DNA from: Galeruca laticollis
Lineage: Eukaryota; Arthropoda; Insecta; Coleoptera; Chrysomelidae
Direction of reading: 5' to 3'
Length of the DNA stretch: 64,000 nucleotides
Assembly (NCBI GenBank): GCA_963921935.1
Contig: OY998185.1
Span: forward strand, 4,752,001-4,816,000
Shown here: one piece after another, positions 43,249 through 55,859 of the stretch
How positions within the stretch are numbered: the first letter of the stretch is position 1
How the letters are laid out: each line of letters opens with the position of its first letter
Position numbers and translations under genes: made by a program
The notes under the pieces: generated by a model
The model's input: the letters and a program-made list of their open reading frames with translations, nothing else
Databases searched by the model: none
Told to the model about the DNA's origin: nothing

Positions 43249-44808
43249 ATTATTATTATGGTTAACACTATATAGATATAACTTTTATTATGATTGTAAT
43301 AATTTGCTATATATTTAATAATTTATGGACGCCAACTTACCATAAATAGGTAAGTAAAATTTAAAATAATTATTGTGACTTAATTCAAATTATCATAAGA
43401 AAAATATTGTAAATCTATATGCTCCAGCTATATATAAGACCTCTTATTTTCAGGGAGTCGGTTCTCGAAAAATTTTCAGTGTTCTAATATATATTTTCTT
43501 TTATTTCGGTTATTTTTTTTATAAAACTAAATTAACATTTTTACACAGTTCTACAATTAAGTTTTTATTCTAAATTTTAATTCAAGAAACACCCTGTATA
43601 TTAATTTTCTCTAATTTGACCTAAATCCATTACTATTAAAAATTTTACCAACACTACCTCTAATTTGTATACTAAAAACTCTTACCTTTTTTTTTATACA
43701 GGACTGCTTCTTTTGAATTCCTCAAACAAAGATCTTTGTTCTCGATAATTCCAATACTTAGTTTACCTTATGAAGAAAATCTATTAAAATTACAATTAAC
43801 TAAACAAAATTACTATATCTAATGATCCGATAATTAACAAAATAATTTCAATAATATACAAGATTTCCCAAAATTTTCAATCAAATATAGAAGTGTCTCA
43901 AAGTATCAACGAAATAACATAATTTGATAATTACACAACTTCAAAAAAAATAAAATAACTAGTATAAAATTTAACCGACCTTTTAACTTAATGTTCTTTT
44001 TCCACAATCTCGTCTTTATATGGTTCCGCTGTCTTATATTGGTTTCATGTTGCTTATTTTCAAAATATTTATTTCTGTTTTCAATATAATGTTCTTCAAA
44101 TTATTAGTTACCGTCTCAAATTATTTATTTTGCTAACAATCTTCTAAATATGTTTTATTTATGTCTCCAATCTGTGTTAAAAGAATCTCACGTACTATTT
44201 TCCCAGCCTTGCATCATTCCATAATATTTAATCTCTGTTTTCCATATACTGTTTTAATTTTCATTTATATTGGTTTTATTCCTCGTATTGATTATGTTAT
44301 GGTTAATTTTGAATCCCTGAATCACCTCCAATATAATTTATTCCGTTATCTTTCGTCTTTTCGGGATCAAACTTCTGTCACCCAAAATATGTCAAGTCAA
44401 TAGTCTCTCGTTTCAACAACCTCTCTCCTCACTTCCTTCCTTAGTTTCCTTAAAGGCTTGTTCAGATAAATTTTTATTTTTATTCTAATCAATGTCATGT
44501 ATTGTCAAACTCAGATTTTATTCGATGGAAATTAATAGATCAACTATCAATAATACAACCGCATCGAACATATCATTTTCCTTTCTAATCCTAACATTTC
44601 TCAATTAACACATTTCTTATTTCGTACTTCCGTATACCTTTTCAGACGTTAACGCCCATTTCACATCTTCTTGTAGTACCTAGACTAATAAATTTATCGC
44701 TAGACTCATATATATTATGTTTCTCAAAATACGACTTTCTTTCAAATACTTAAATATTAAATATGTGATCAACACATGTCACTACAATCGTGGGACAGCC
44801 TGTATGTG

Positions 44809-44852
<44 letters not shown>

Positions 44853-46807
44853 CAATAGTTGACTCATATACTTGCTTTTTATTATTGTTGTGGAATTTAG
44901 ATGATTATAATTTTATATTTAGAATTTTTATTTAGATTTGGCTAGCTCAGTTGGTTATTATTATATTGTTTTGTAATTTATTTTATTTCAATAATTCGGG
45001 AGCATGAAACACTTTCTACTCTTCGAGTCCTGGTATTCAAAACATATTACCTTCATTTAAATTAAAGAAAAACTTTACTTATAACAACATTTAATTTTAA
45101 ATTCAATTTTTTATATGTGATAATAATTATTCGAGACGCCTATGGTCACCTCTAAAGAAATTATTTATTTTATATTTTTAACGGTGCGCATGCTCAAAAT
45201 CCAGTCATGCGTAAAATGAACATAATTTTAATAACGTGAGATGGAGCTTCTGTGGCTCATTAGTATGACATAATATTATCGAATACGAAACATTTAGATG
45301 GTTTTAAAACAAATTTCTGTGAAGAATATACATGAAAATGATATCAATATGCTGTGGAACGAAAAGTATTAAAAGATTTATATAGACATGGAATTATGAT
45401 ACAATTAATAAACAGATAGACAGATTACATGGAAACAAGTTAAGCATCATCTTATGATAAAATGGCGTACGTACTTTTGAATTATTTATTTATTGAAATT
45501 AGGCCTTTTTGTTATTATTAAAGATTTAATTTATTAACTAATTAAATAAAGTCCGTTTTCTTTATATTTTAGATCGATCATTGCTGTGAATGTTTATCAA
45601 AATACGGAACTAAGCACTTATTTGAGTTTTTTTTTCTTATTATTGGCCAATAATGGTTTAAAAGAACACTGACCTGTTGCTCTGGAATTGGGATAACTCT
45701 TCTGGACCCCAGGAATACTTCTCTGCAGTTCCAATACCAATTTCTGGAGAAATTCTGCTGTTTTTTTTTGCAGAACAACTGTGTCTGATTATCGGTGAGT
45801 ACTACACAAGATTGTTTTTCATAGTTATGTTACAATTTATTAAGTTATTAAGGGAATTTCATAAAAATTTCGGGAACACTCTAACACACAGTCCACACCT
45901 TTCGACGCCACTTCTCATAATCCACGCTTCCTCTCGATTTTCACTTTTTTTCAACAAACAAAGTCTTTTGTTTGTTTTCAGGTCACTATCTACCAAAGTT
46001 TGTTTAAATACTTGTTGATTGCAAATTTTATCTGTCATTTTGTTTCTAACCAATCAGATATTGTCCTATGCAATTGAATTATTTGATTTGGGTTTACTTA
46101 ATAGAAAAGTTCATAAATATTCTATTTCACATTTCTAATACACTTGTAGAGAGTCTTTTGAAATTTAATCATACAAATAAATTAGAGTTGGATATATACA
46201 TAGATGTTGTTTAAATAGTTCTATCTAATATTGTCATAAACAATCTATTACTGTTACAATTATATAACTTAAATCATAAATCCTTTTATGTATTCTCCAT
46301 CTAATTCTTGTATTAAATTATTTCTACTAACGCAATTAATAAATTATTATTTAATCCTATGTTCATTTTACAGACATATATCATTTTCTTTATATTTAAT
46401 TGTTTATCTATGAAAAACTATACTCCTTATTCTACTAAATATTTATATTTGTATTCTAATGTAACTACTTATATCTGAAATTCTCTTGACTTGATTATAT
46501 AATTGTTTCTTTTTTAGGTGAACAGCTGATCACGTTACATAAGATATTCTTCGTCTTAGGCAAATTTATTTACATCATTACATTGGTTAGGCAATCTCTA
46601 TATTTTATGTTATTATTGAGGTAATTTCTTTATTTATTATATTGTTAGAGGCTATTATTTAATATATCTTTACTTGATATGCTTTTGAATTAAGAAAAGT
46701 GTTTCCTTTTTAATTGTGTTTTCTTAAATTATATTATTTTCATACATTTTCATACTAGCAACATAGTTTTATAGAACTAATTCTCTTAATATCTATGATA
46801 TCTGGTT

Positions 46808-46810
<3 letters not shown>
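43246..46810. other. AT-rich sequence, no gene recognised; one (TA)n run
   Basis: About 3.6 kb. A TA run lies at 44812-44848. The overlapping open frames around 45580-46050 have no motif I recognise. Confidence 0.4.

Positions 46811-46842
<32 letters not shown>
46811..46842. repeat. (TA)n microsatellite before palindrome 1
   Basis: Pure TA run. Confidence 0.85.
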
Positions 46843-46845
<3 letters not shown>

Positions 46846-46871
46846 TCATTTAGTTTCTTCAACCATTTGTA

Positions 46872-47333
46872 TATAATATTGGAAATGTTTATATTCTTGG
46901 GTTCATAGGTTGTTTTAAATAATTAAAATACGATTGTATTTCACATTTTTCTATTGAAAATGGATAAAAATTTTAACGTTTCGCTTCTTCTTTGGAAGCA
47001 TTTTCAAAATAATATCATTATAAGAATAAGGTACGATTAAAATATTTGTAAATAGATAAAAACATAACATTAGTAGGTTTTTAAAAACATGAGTACGTCA
47101 ATTTTAATTCTGTGTTTTTATTAATGTTTTTAAAAACCTACTAATGTTATGTTTTTATCTATTTACAAATATTTTAATCGTACCTTATTCTTATAATGAT
47201 ATTATTTTGAAAATGCTTCCAAAGAAGAAGCGAAACGTTAAAATTTTTATCCATTTTCAATAGAAAAATGTGAAATACAATCGTATTTTAATTATTTAAA
47301 ACAACCTATGAACCCAAGAATATAAACATTTCC

Positions 47334-47343
<10 letters not shown>
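46872..47343. repeat. Palindrome 1 (Penelope-type terminal sequence, 220-bp arms)
   Basis: Arms 46872-47090 and 47124-47343 are essentially perfect inverted copies around a 33-base spacer. Each arm holds GCTTC-loop-GAAGC followed by GAAAC, a stem II/GAAA arrangement like a decayed hammerhead core. TA runs lie on both sides. Confidence 0.88.

Positions 47344-47372
<29 letters not shown>
47341..47372. repeat. (TA)n microsatellite between palindromes 1 and 2
   Basis: Pure TA run shared as the boundary of both palindromes. Confidence 0.85.
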
Positions 47373-47374
<2 letters not shown>

Positions 47375-47872
47375 TGGGGATAACGGGGATTTCAGTCCAA
47401 GGAATCAACGCTAAGATCTTTTATTTACAAAATGCCGCCAAGCTTTCGTGTCCTTTTGACACTTCTTCAGGGCAATGTAAAATATTTTAAGTAAATTCAA
47501 TATAAATAATCATTAAAAAATTTGTAAATGTAAAAATAAATAAAATTTAAATATACTTGATGTCATATTTCACATAAGACAAATCGATACATAATTTGTT
47601 TGTTCGTTACTTAGTTAAAAAAAAAAACTAAGTAACGAACAAACAAATAATCTATCGATTTGTCTTATGTGAAATATGACATCAAGTATATTATAATTAT
47701 ATTTATTTTTACATTTACAAATTTTTTAATGATTATTTATATTGAATTTACTTAAAATATTTTACATTGCCCTGAAGAAGTGTCAAAAGGACACGAAAGC
47801 TTGGCGGCATTTTGTAAATAAAAGATCTTAGCGTTGATTCCTTGGACTGAAATCCCCGTTATCCCCACCTAT
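47371..47872. repeat. Palindrome 2 (hammerhead-bearing arms of about 246 bp)
   Basis: Arms 47371-47616 and 47626-47872 are inverted copies with few differences and only a run of A between them. Each arm has CTGAAGA, a GTGTC/GACAC hairpin and GAAAGC, an excellent hammerhead core. Confidence 0.9.
47772..47803 (+). ncRNA. Hammerhead-ribozyme-like motif (right arm of palindrome 2)
   Basis: CTGAAGA, then GTGTC pairing with GACAC around AAAAG, then GAAAGC. An inverted copy lies in the left arm near 47440-47472 on the minus strand. This matches the core found in Penelope-like elements. Stems I and III not verified. Confidence 0.5.
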
Positions 47873-48236
47873 ATAGCATTTTTCAGTCGTTATATAAAAA
47901 AAAATTTTTATATATATATAATGGATATTTTTGTGGGGATGTGGCAATAAGACTCCAGAGTAAATTCTTTTAGATATTTATTCCCGAGCTTTCGAATGAT
48001 TTTCATTCATTATCAAGGGCTATAAATAATTGGTCAATGTTATCATTAATAATAATTAAATGAAATAATGAATACTTACATAAAATCTATAGCGAATTTT
48101 GGAATAGTTGTAAATTTTTATAATAAACTCTTAAACATAATTCAATGAAAAACTCAAAAAACAATATGACAATAAACAAAATATTTGATCTTGAACTACT
48201 ACAATTTTTATTTTTTAATCATAAAATTAAAGATTG

Positions 48237-49736
48237 TTATGAATCTTCTGTTCTTTTTTTATAATTTAAAAGATATGCATAGATAACACTAAGGTTATTT
48301 AAATCTGTTTTTTTATTTATTACATAATTTTGTTCTGCAATATATGTTGTTTCCAAAAAAAGACGTTTTCTATAATTACTTTCTATTGCTAAGACTTTGG
48401 CAGATTGATAATCCATAGAATGGCCTTCATAAAACACGTGTTCCGCTAAAGCACATCTATCAGGATATAATCTACTGTCACTTTTATGAGAGGCGATTCG
48501 ATTGGTTAGCGATCTTTTACTGTGACCAATGTATTTCTTATTACAGATATTGCAAGGAATCTCATAAACTATATTAGTTAATTTAGTAGTAGGAGTCTTG
48601 TCTTTGATCTTACTGAAAATTGATTTTATTGTAACACATTGTTTATTCGCAATTTTGATATTATGTGGTTTGAATACTCCAGAAATTTTAGGTGTGATAG
48701 ATTTTATATATGGAAATGAAATATAAGTTGGAGATGTAATATTAGTAGTTAAAATGTCACTGTTTTCTTCGTTTCGTATTATGTCAACAGTAATGTCATT
48801 TATATTGTCAGAAGTATTATATAAAACATGTTTCAAAAGATATGAAGGATATGAGTTATTATAGAAAAGTTTGTAGAGTATTTTTAGATTTTTATCGTGA
48901 AATATTGGATTGGAAATTTTTAGGACTCTGGTTTTCATCTGTTTAATCAAGTTAATTTTTGTACTACGTCGATGATATGAATGATAATTTATATATCTCC
49001 CAGAATTGATAGGTTTCCTATACCAGTCAATCAAGATTCTATTATCATTATTTCTAATAAATTTGGTATCAAGAAAAGGTAAAGATTGTTCTGTATTTTC
49101 CCTTTCCATTGTAAATTGTATATGTGGATCGAAGCTATTGAAGTAAAAGAGTATATTATTTATTTCATCACATGGAAGAGATAATATTATATCATCTACA
49201 TATTTTTTGATGAAAAACAAATTAAAGGGTAAAACAGAAACAACATAGTCTAAAATATAATTCATGACATAGTCTGCTAATATAGGAGATATTGAAGAGC
49301 CCATAGGTGTTTCAAAGGTTTGTTGGTAATTTTTGTTATTGTAAGTGAAAAATGTATTATTAAAAATAAATGTAATTAATTCTAAAAAAGTTTCTTTTCC
49401 CAATTTGCAATTTTTACTTATATCATTCCATTTATGTTGAAGAGATGTTAAACATATATTCAAATGGACATTACTAAACAGGGATACCACGTCTAAACTT
49501 AAAAGAACGTAATTTGATGGTAATAGTAAGTTATTGAATGATTTACTAATTTCAAAGGAGTCTTTAACATAATATTCATTGTTATAGTCGTAAGATTTTG
49601 TCAATATTTCAGTTAACCAAAGAGTAAGAGGTTCAATTGGAGAATTAATTGATGCTACAATTGTTTTATATAATACTTCTGACAATATAAATGACATTAC
49701 TGTTGACATAATACGAAACGAAGAAAACAGTGACAT
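48237..49736 (-). pseudogene. Penelope-like reverse transcriptase with GIY-YIG endonuclease, N-terminally truncated
   Basis: A 499-codon frame. The first 25 or so codons (above 49662) come from the inverted arm read antisense and are not part of the protein. Then RT motifs appear: L-S-L-D-V-V-S-L-F (motif A), P-M-G-S-S-I-S-P (motif B) and Y-V-D-D-I-I-L (catalytic box, about 49200). The GIY-YIG nuclease follows at about 48420-48540 (C-N-I-C-N-K-K-Y-I-G-H-S-K-R-S-L, R-I-A-S-H-K-S-D), and the frame ends at 48237. Penelope proteins use both activities for insertion. The N-terminal third of the RT is missing, so this copy is incomplete although the remaining frame is open. Confidence 0.88.
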
Positions 49737-50251
49737 TTTAACTACTCATATTACATCTCCAACTTATATTTCATTTCCATATATAAAATCTACCACACCT
49801 AAAATTTCTGGAGTATTCAAACCACATAATATCAAAATTGCGAATGAACAATGTGTTACAATAAAATCAATTTTCAGTAAGATCAAAGACAAGACTCCTA
49901 CTACTAAATTAACTAATATAGTTTATGAGATTCCTTGCAATATCTGTAATAAGAAATACATTGGTCACAGTAAAAGATCGCTAACCAATCGAATTGCCTC
50001 TCATAAAAGTGACAGTAGATTATATCCTGATAGATGTGCTTTAGCGGAACACGTGTTTTATGAAGGCCATTCTATGGATTATCAATCTGCCAAAGTCTTA
50101 GCAATAGAAAGTAATTATAGAAAACGCCTTTTTTTGGAAACAACATATATTGCAGAACAAAATTATGTAATAAATAAAAAACAGATTTAAATAACCTTAG
50201 TGTTATCTATGCATATCTTTTAGATTATGAAAAAAGAACAGAAGATTCATA
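49693..50251 (+). pseudogene. Inverted second copy of the Penelope 3' coding half
   Basis: Plus-strand repeat of the end of the RT linker and the whole GIY-YIG domain (C-N-I-C-N-K-K-Y-I-G-H-S near 49940). One base is gained or lost near 50175 (an A run), so the last 20 residues are out of frame. Confidence 0.82.
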
Positions 50252-50604
50252 ACAATCTTTAATTTTATGATTAAAAAATAAAAATTGTAGTAGTTCAAGA
50301 TCAAATATTTTGTTTATTGTCATATTGTTTTCTGAGTTTTTCATTGAATTATGTTTAAAAGAGTTTATTATAAAAATTTACAACTGTTCCAAAATTCGCT
50401 ATAGATTTTATGTAAGTATTCATTATTTCATTTAATTATTATTAATGATAACATTGACCAATTATTTATAGCCCTTGATAATGAATGAAAATCATTCGAA
50501 AGCTCGGGAATAAATATCTAAAAGAATTTACTCTGGAGTCTTATTGCCACATCCCCACAAAAATATCCATTACAAATAAGTTGGCAAATATCTTTTTTCA
50601 AATT

Positions 50605-50609
<5 letters not shown>

Positions 50610-50657
<48 letters not shown>
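50610..50657. repeat. (TA)n microsatellite after the Penelope cluster
   Basis: Pure TA run. ORFs rich in alternating Ile and Tyr that cross it are artefacts. Confidence 0.9.
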
Positions 50658-50659
<2 letters not shown>

Positions 50660-51276
50660 ATTTTGATAAATAACGTGTGTTACTATGGTGAAACTGTTTT
50701 GACGTTGCGGTTTAATATTAGCCTTTATCAAAATATTACCAACCGTGACCACCTGATATATAATACAACACTTACTAGATGAATACCAGAATATTTTGAT
50801 ACTCATGTAGTGATTTATATATTTATGTTCCAGAGATTCCATTATTAGGTCAAAATTAACCCGAAACGACCAAAAATATCTGTGCTTAGAAAACCACAGG
50901 CGTTTATTTAATTAATTTTATCGCCACTGAAAGATGAATTTTGTAAATATTGATATTGTATTAGAGCAAATTTATCTATTATAGTGAACTATCGATGTGA
51001 GAGTATATGCAATCAAATCAATGCATGTGTCGTTTGTCATATACAAACATACTCATAATTGAATCAGCGAGCTGACTATACAGAACTGATGAGGAGCTAC
51101 AATTTGAAAGAAAAATATTGGAATCATGTTAGTAATATTGGATGGAGTTCACGGAAATGAGAATAATTTCAATATAAAACAATTATATTTCAAGTTAAGT
51201 CGAATGAGTTGTTGATGTATTGATAATATATGATACCGTTCAAGAAATATTAACACGAAGCAAGTAACCATATTAG
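50658..51276. other. AT-rich sequence, nothing recognised
   Basis: No motif or repeat boundary found. Confidence 0.4.
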
Positions 51277-52220
51277 TCCGGTCACTTTAGACCAAAAAAT
51301 AAAAGTAAAGCAACATAAATTCTCACAAAGCTGAAAGTCAGTCATATTGTTAAAAATATTATTAAAAACAAAATTTGGAAGTTCCCAATTTTTTCCCTGT
51401 ATGGAGAAATTTTGATTCAAGATCAAAGGTTGAAAAAATGAGTTTTTCGCGATTTTCAGCACAACGGTAAGATTTATCACAAAAATACTTCAGACAAAAA
51501 TTGTAGACCATAAAATTATCTACAAAAAATGTTCTCATACTTCTTTTTCTACGAGCAACCATTTTTGAGATATAACGATTCAAAAAGTTGTAATCGTCAT
51601 AATATGCATGAGTACGCCACGTATATACATACATCTCTATAGTTTTAATATATGTTAAAATATTTATCTATCGGTCATTGTAACTTACACTTATAATATA
51701 AAATATACATAATGTAACGTTGTTATTATGTTTATACGTTAATGATAACTACGGATCATTTTTTAGCTTGTAGTTTTATTAAAATTCATATTGCAACTAC
51801 TGACTTCTATGATTGACAAATTGACATTCGAGGCAAACTAAAATGGTGCCAACCGTACATGAAAATAATTACAAAAGTATTTCCTCTTTACAAAAGAAAC
51901 ACAATGAACACAATATTGAACATGAAATGCAATGCAAACAAATTATAAATTGAGTCTTTGAACGGGTGTCACTGTTCGGCCAGGCCTGGTAACGTAGTTA
52001 GTACTTTCAGGAACGAAGGAACGATGGGTGTTCCTGCAGTCGGATTTTCTCCAGGAACGACCTGATTGCTAACATTAGGCTTTTCTACCGTCCTCTCGGT
52101 GGTTGACGGGATGACTTCAGAAGGGTCTGGAATTTCTGCATCGGTTCTATGTAGATGAGCCAAATTTCTTTGATAAGTTTTACAGTCTTTCCTTCCTTCA
52201 TTCCAATTTCTCTTGTATAT

Positions 52221-54887
52221 TTAGACACGATCACCTTCGTTTAATGTTTGTGCAGATTTTGTGCATTTATCTGCATAGGAATTTTGCTTACTTCTAGCTT
52301 GCAATAGATTTTCCGGCACGTAATAGATGACTTTAGGAGCGAGTTGTTCCTCGGAGATAGGAATTAGTGTTCTTGTAGTTCTACTCATCAGGCGTTGAGC
52401 AGGAGAACCTAGTTGTTCAGTGCGAGGAATGTTGCGAAAGTTCAATATTGCAAGTTGTACATCAGAGTTGTCAAGTTCACATGTTCTTAAAATCGATTTA
52501 GCAATCACAAAGCTTTTCTCTCCCAAGCCATTTGCACGTCGAATGAATAAATCCCCAGTTTCTTCTAAAGTTTTTGAACTCGCGTGAACTAAATTGCGGT
52601 CCATTATCCGACTCCAACACTTATGGAATACCATGCACTGCAAACCAGTTTTTTAAATGTTTAATGGTTTGGTCATGTAGCATTTTAAAATCGAAAAAAC
52701 CGGAACGACTGTCAGTAATAATAACATATTCGTTATTGAAAAATGAGAATAGGTCACTCGCGACTATTTGTCACGGTAAGTTCGGAATTTGCTTTATAAT
52801 TATTGGTTGTTTCGGGTTACTGTGTTGATCTCGTTGGCAAATTCCACAACGGTCTACGAAGCTGACAATGCCTTTGTGCATTCCTTGACGATACAACAAT
52901 TGTCTGACGCATTTCGAGCTACTTTCAATTACAAAGTGGCCAACGTGTATTTGCTTCAACATTTCTTGAATATTTGACTTTGATACAATAACCCTGTCAT
53001 TTTTCATAATCAATCCAGTATACACTGAAAGTTCTTCTTTAGAATTGAAGTGGCGACGAATATTTCTGGGTAGCTCTTCGATGTTTTCGGGGCACCCATG
53101 CATAATAATTTTTTCAGAGTTTTTAGCTCTTCGTCTTCTTCAGTAGCTCGAATAGTTTCAGTTTGTGCTGCCTTTGTCATGGGTAATGCTATTAGTATTA
53201 CTAATTAAGTCTCATTGTTTTCATTCGCAAGCGTTTCTAGTGAATTATCACAGTCTCGACTTAAGGCATCCGCCATTGGAATATCACAGCCTTTTATGTA
53301 TTTGACTTCTGAAGCATATCGTGTAACTTCCAGCAGAATTTTTGTAATCTAGGAGGAGCAGTTGGTATTGGCTTCTTGAAAATCGTCTCCAACGGTTCAT
53401 GACCTGTTTCGATGTATAACTTCTTGCCATAAACATACTCGTGGAATTTTTGATACCCGAATTTGGTAGCATGTGCTTCTTCCTCGATTTGTGGGTAGTT
53501 TTGTTGTGCAGAAATCAGCGCTCTTGGAGCATAGGCTACGGGCTGATATTCTTGCATTAAAACTGCACCTAAACAAGTGGAACTTGCATCAACTGACAAA
53601 GTAATATCTTTGTTAACATCATAAAATTTCAAAACAGGCGGTGTTGTTAAAAACTTCTTGATTTTCTTCACTGCTATTCTTGTTCAGGGCCCCAATACCA
53701 ATCAACTTCTTTTTTTAGCTATTCTCTTAACGGCTGTGTTATTTCAGAGAGGTTTGGAATAAATTTAATCAAGTATGTTGCCATACCCAAAAATCTTTGG
53801 AGCTGGTTCTTATTTTCTGAAGCTTTCATTTATTTGATTGCGGCCGTTTTTTCAGGATCAATTTTGAGTCAATTTTCCGTCATTACGTGTCCTAAAAATT
53901 TTACTTGATTCACCTCGAATTTACACTTTTCTGGATTTAATTCTAGTCCTGCATTTCTCAAGATCTTTAATATTCTCTTGAATACTACGCAGTTCTTCTT
54001 TGGTATTTGCATATATTAAAACATCGTCCATTGAGCATTCGACTTTAGGTGAATCTTGTAGGAGAACATTCATAACTTTCTGAAAGACTTCTGGCGCTGA
54101 AGTTAGTCCAAAAGGAAGTCTCTTGGAGCAATACCTGCCCTATGGGGTAGCGATCGATAGGTATTTTTCAGTGTGTTTTGTAACTTTTACTTGCCAGAAT
54201 CCTCTTTTACAATTTAGCAATATGAAATATTTCGCACCGTTTAGCTTAGCTGCGATCTCTTCGAGTGTTTTTAGTGAGAATATTCTTCGTAATATGTTTT
54301 TGTTGACGTCGGTTGGATAAATGCAAAGTTTGCTTTTGTTTTACTTTTTGACGATGACCATTAGACTGACGACTGGTGTTGGCTCATTTATTGGTGCGAT
54401 TACACCCATTTTAATCATAGTATCCAATTCTTTCTTCGCATCATTATAAAGAGAATGTGGAATTTTTCTTGGAGCTCTAACATTAAAAGTAGGATGATTC
54501 TCTATTAAATCCATGTCATACTCATAATTTTTTAAGCAACCAAGACCCTCAAACAGATTATTATTAGAATCAATTGTAATGTTTTGAATACGTTGGATTA
54601 ACCCCAACTATGCTTGCAGTTTTTCTTCCTAAGATTGATGGAACTTTTCTATTAACAATCTTGAAATTATTATTTGATAAATGATCCTTAATCTTGCATT
54701 GTAGAGTAACCTTTCCCATAACATCAAGTTTATTTTCACCAAATCCGACGACTCTTCTTACTTTAGAAGGTTTGAGGTCTTCATCAAAAGTTTTTATTAT
54801 ATTCCATGAAAGAACGTTACAGGAATGGTACAAGCATCTAAGTAGATAGCGAATGTTCTGCCTTCGACTACAACAATTTAAGTCCAT
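52221..54887 (-). pseudogene. pol: gypsy pol fragments (protease end, RT, RNase H, integrase)
   Basis: Minus-strand pieces in pol order. 54570-54887 is the end of the protease region. 54341-54607 is the RT start (F-N-V-R-A-P-R-K-I-P and M-I-K-M-G-V-I-A-P). RT core remnants lie in several frames around 53700-54330. RNase H is at 53294-53671 (S-V-D-A-S-S-T-C-L-G-A-V-L, Y-I-E-T-G-H-E-P-L, where the usual D-H reads G-H). The integrase zinc region is at 52771-53103 (H-x-G-H, C-G-I-C-Q) and the integrase end at 52221-52643. Many stops and shifts; an old, dead copy. Confidence 0.8.
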
Positions 54888-54961
54888 CTTTCTTCTTCAT
54901 CTTCTGTATTTACTGAATGGATGAAAAGTTCATGTTTTTCATCGCTGGTTGATCGCTTGAA

Positions 54962-55595
54962 TTACGAGTACATTTTTATATTTGTTCTTGACGTTCGTTT
55001 TGGATGTTGACCAGCACTTTGATGAAAAATGTTCCTATTTATTGCATTTTGCACACGTTTTTTTGAATGCTGGGCAACTTTTAAGCTTATGCTTCGTGCC
55101 GCACCTTTTACAGCTGAATTCTTCCGTGTCTTGCGTTGATCAGTTTTGACTCTAGTTGCTTTACTTTCAGTCTTCACTTTATGCACCTCGGCTTCTTCTT
55201 GTACCTTCATTTCAGCCAGCTGCTTTGTAGCTTGTTCACTAGCTCTGCATATGGTCAAGCATCTATTCAATGTAAGATTTCCTTCAGCTAATAACATTTC
55301 TCTAACTATTTCAGAACGAATTCCTATGATCAGCTTGTCCATTACAAGACTATCGCTCAAAACATAAATTCGTTTTTGGGATGAAATGAGACTTACATTT
55401 TTCTTTCAAGGTCGTGATATTCCTGCTTTGCTCTATCGTTAGAGCCACTCGAACCACTCGAACTAATGGAGTCATTGTTTCCATGCTATAGAAAATTTTC
55501 GGCACTGAAGTTAAACGCTTTTGGTGGCCTGATTCTCGATACGCTCTCTTCTGACATCTTATTAAACTTGAAGCCACGATTTTAACTGACACCAT
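54962..55595 (-). pseudogene. gag: gypsy gag fragments
   Basis: Two overlapping open frames. The first (55350-55595) starts at the primer site. The second (54962-55360) has M-S-D-S-L-V-M-D-K-L-I-I-G-I-R-S and L-N-R-C-L-T-I-C-R-A-S-E, the end of the capsid-like region seen in many insect gypsy Gags, followed by a Lys-rich part with only remnants of zinc knuckles. The frames are shifted relative to each other. Confidence 0.65.
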
Positions 55596-55859
55596 TTAAC
55601 GTTGTTATTATGTTTAAGCGGTAACTGACATTCGAGGCAACCTAAAATAGTGCCAACCATATATAAAAATAACTAAAAAAGTATTTCTTATGTTACACAT
55701 AAGTTATAACTATAAGAAAATCAGGTAAAATGAAACCCAGTCCCTTAATTTATACGCCATTGTCACCTTGAGACAACATCTGTCCACTGTTCTTAAAACC
55801 AGGAAAAGCTCAACATCAATCGGAAATATATTCATCAAAAAGTTTATCTACTTTTGCAA

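Larger units (their letters stand above)
47919..50572. mobile_element. Penelope-like element with 0.9-kb inverted duplication
   Basis: The left arm (47919-48828) and right arm (49662-50572) are inverted copies, roughly 98-99% alike, separated by 833 unique bases. The minus strand carries an RT plus GIY-YIG ORF through the left arm and spacer; the right arm repeats its 3' half on the plus strand. Both outer arms include a motif with GAATGA/TCATTC stem and GAAAGC, a decayed hammerhead-like element. The arrangement matches the inverted terminal copies often seen at Penelope insertions. Confidence 0.88.
51713..55697 (-). mobile_element. Ty3/gypsy LTR retrotransposon, decayed, nested in the long-TIR element
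   Basis: The ends are TGTAAC (forward strand, 51713) and GTTACA (55697), with a 5-bp target duplication CATAA (51708-51712 and 55698-55702). On the minus strand the LTR is 55595-55697 at the 5' end, with about 80 bases deleted compared with 51713-51892 at the 3' end. The primer site TGGTGTCAG follows at 55586-55594. gag and pol are in pieces. Confidence 0.85.

Noticed and set aside
45578..46053. Overlapping ORFs on both strands of about 65-113 codons
   Set aside because: No recognisable motif, no splice context and no repeat boundary; not enough to call a gene.
49662..49736. N-terminal 25 codons of the minus-strand Penelope ORF as a signal or membrane segment
   Set aside because: They are the antisense of the inverted right arm, an artefact of the palindrome.
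50485..50842. ORFs with long alternating Ile-Tyr runs on both strands
   Set aside because: They are translations of a (TA)n microsatellite.
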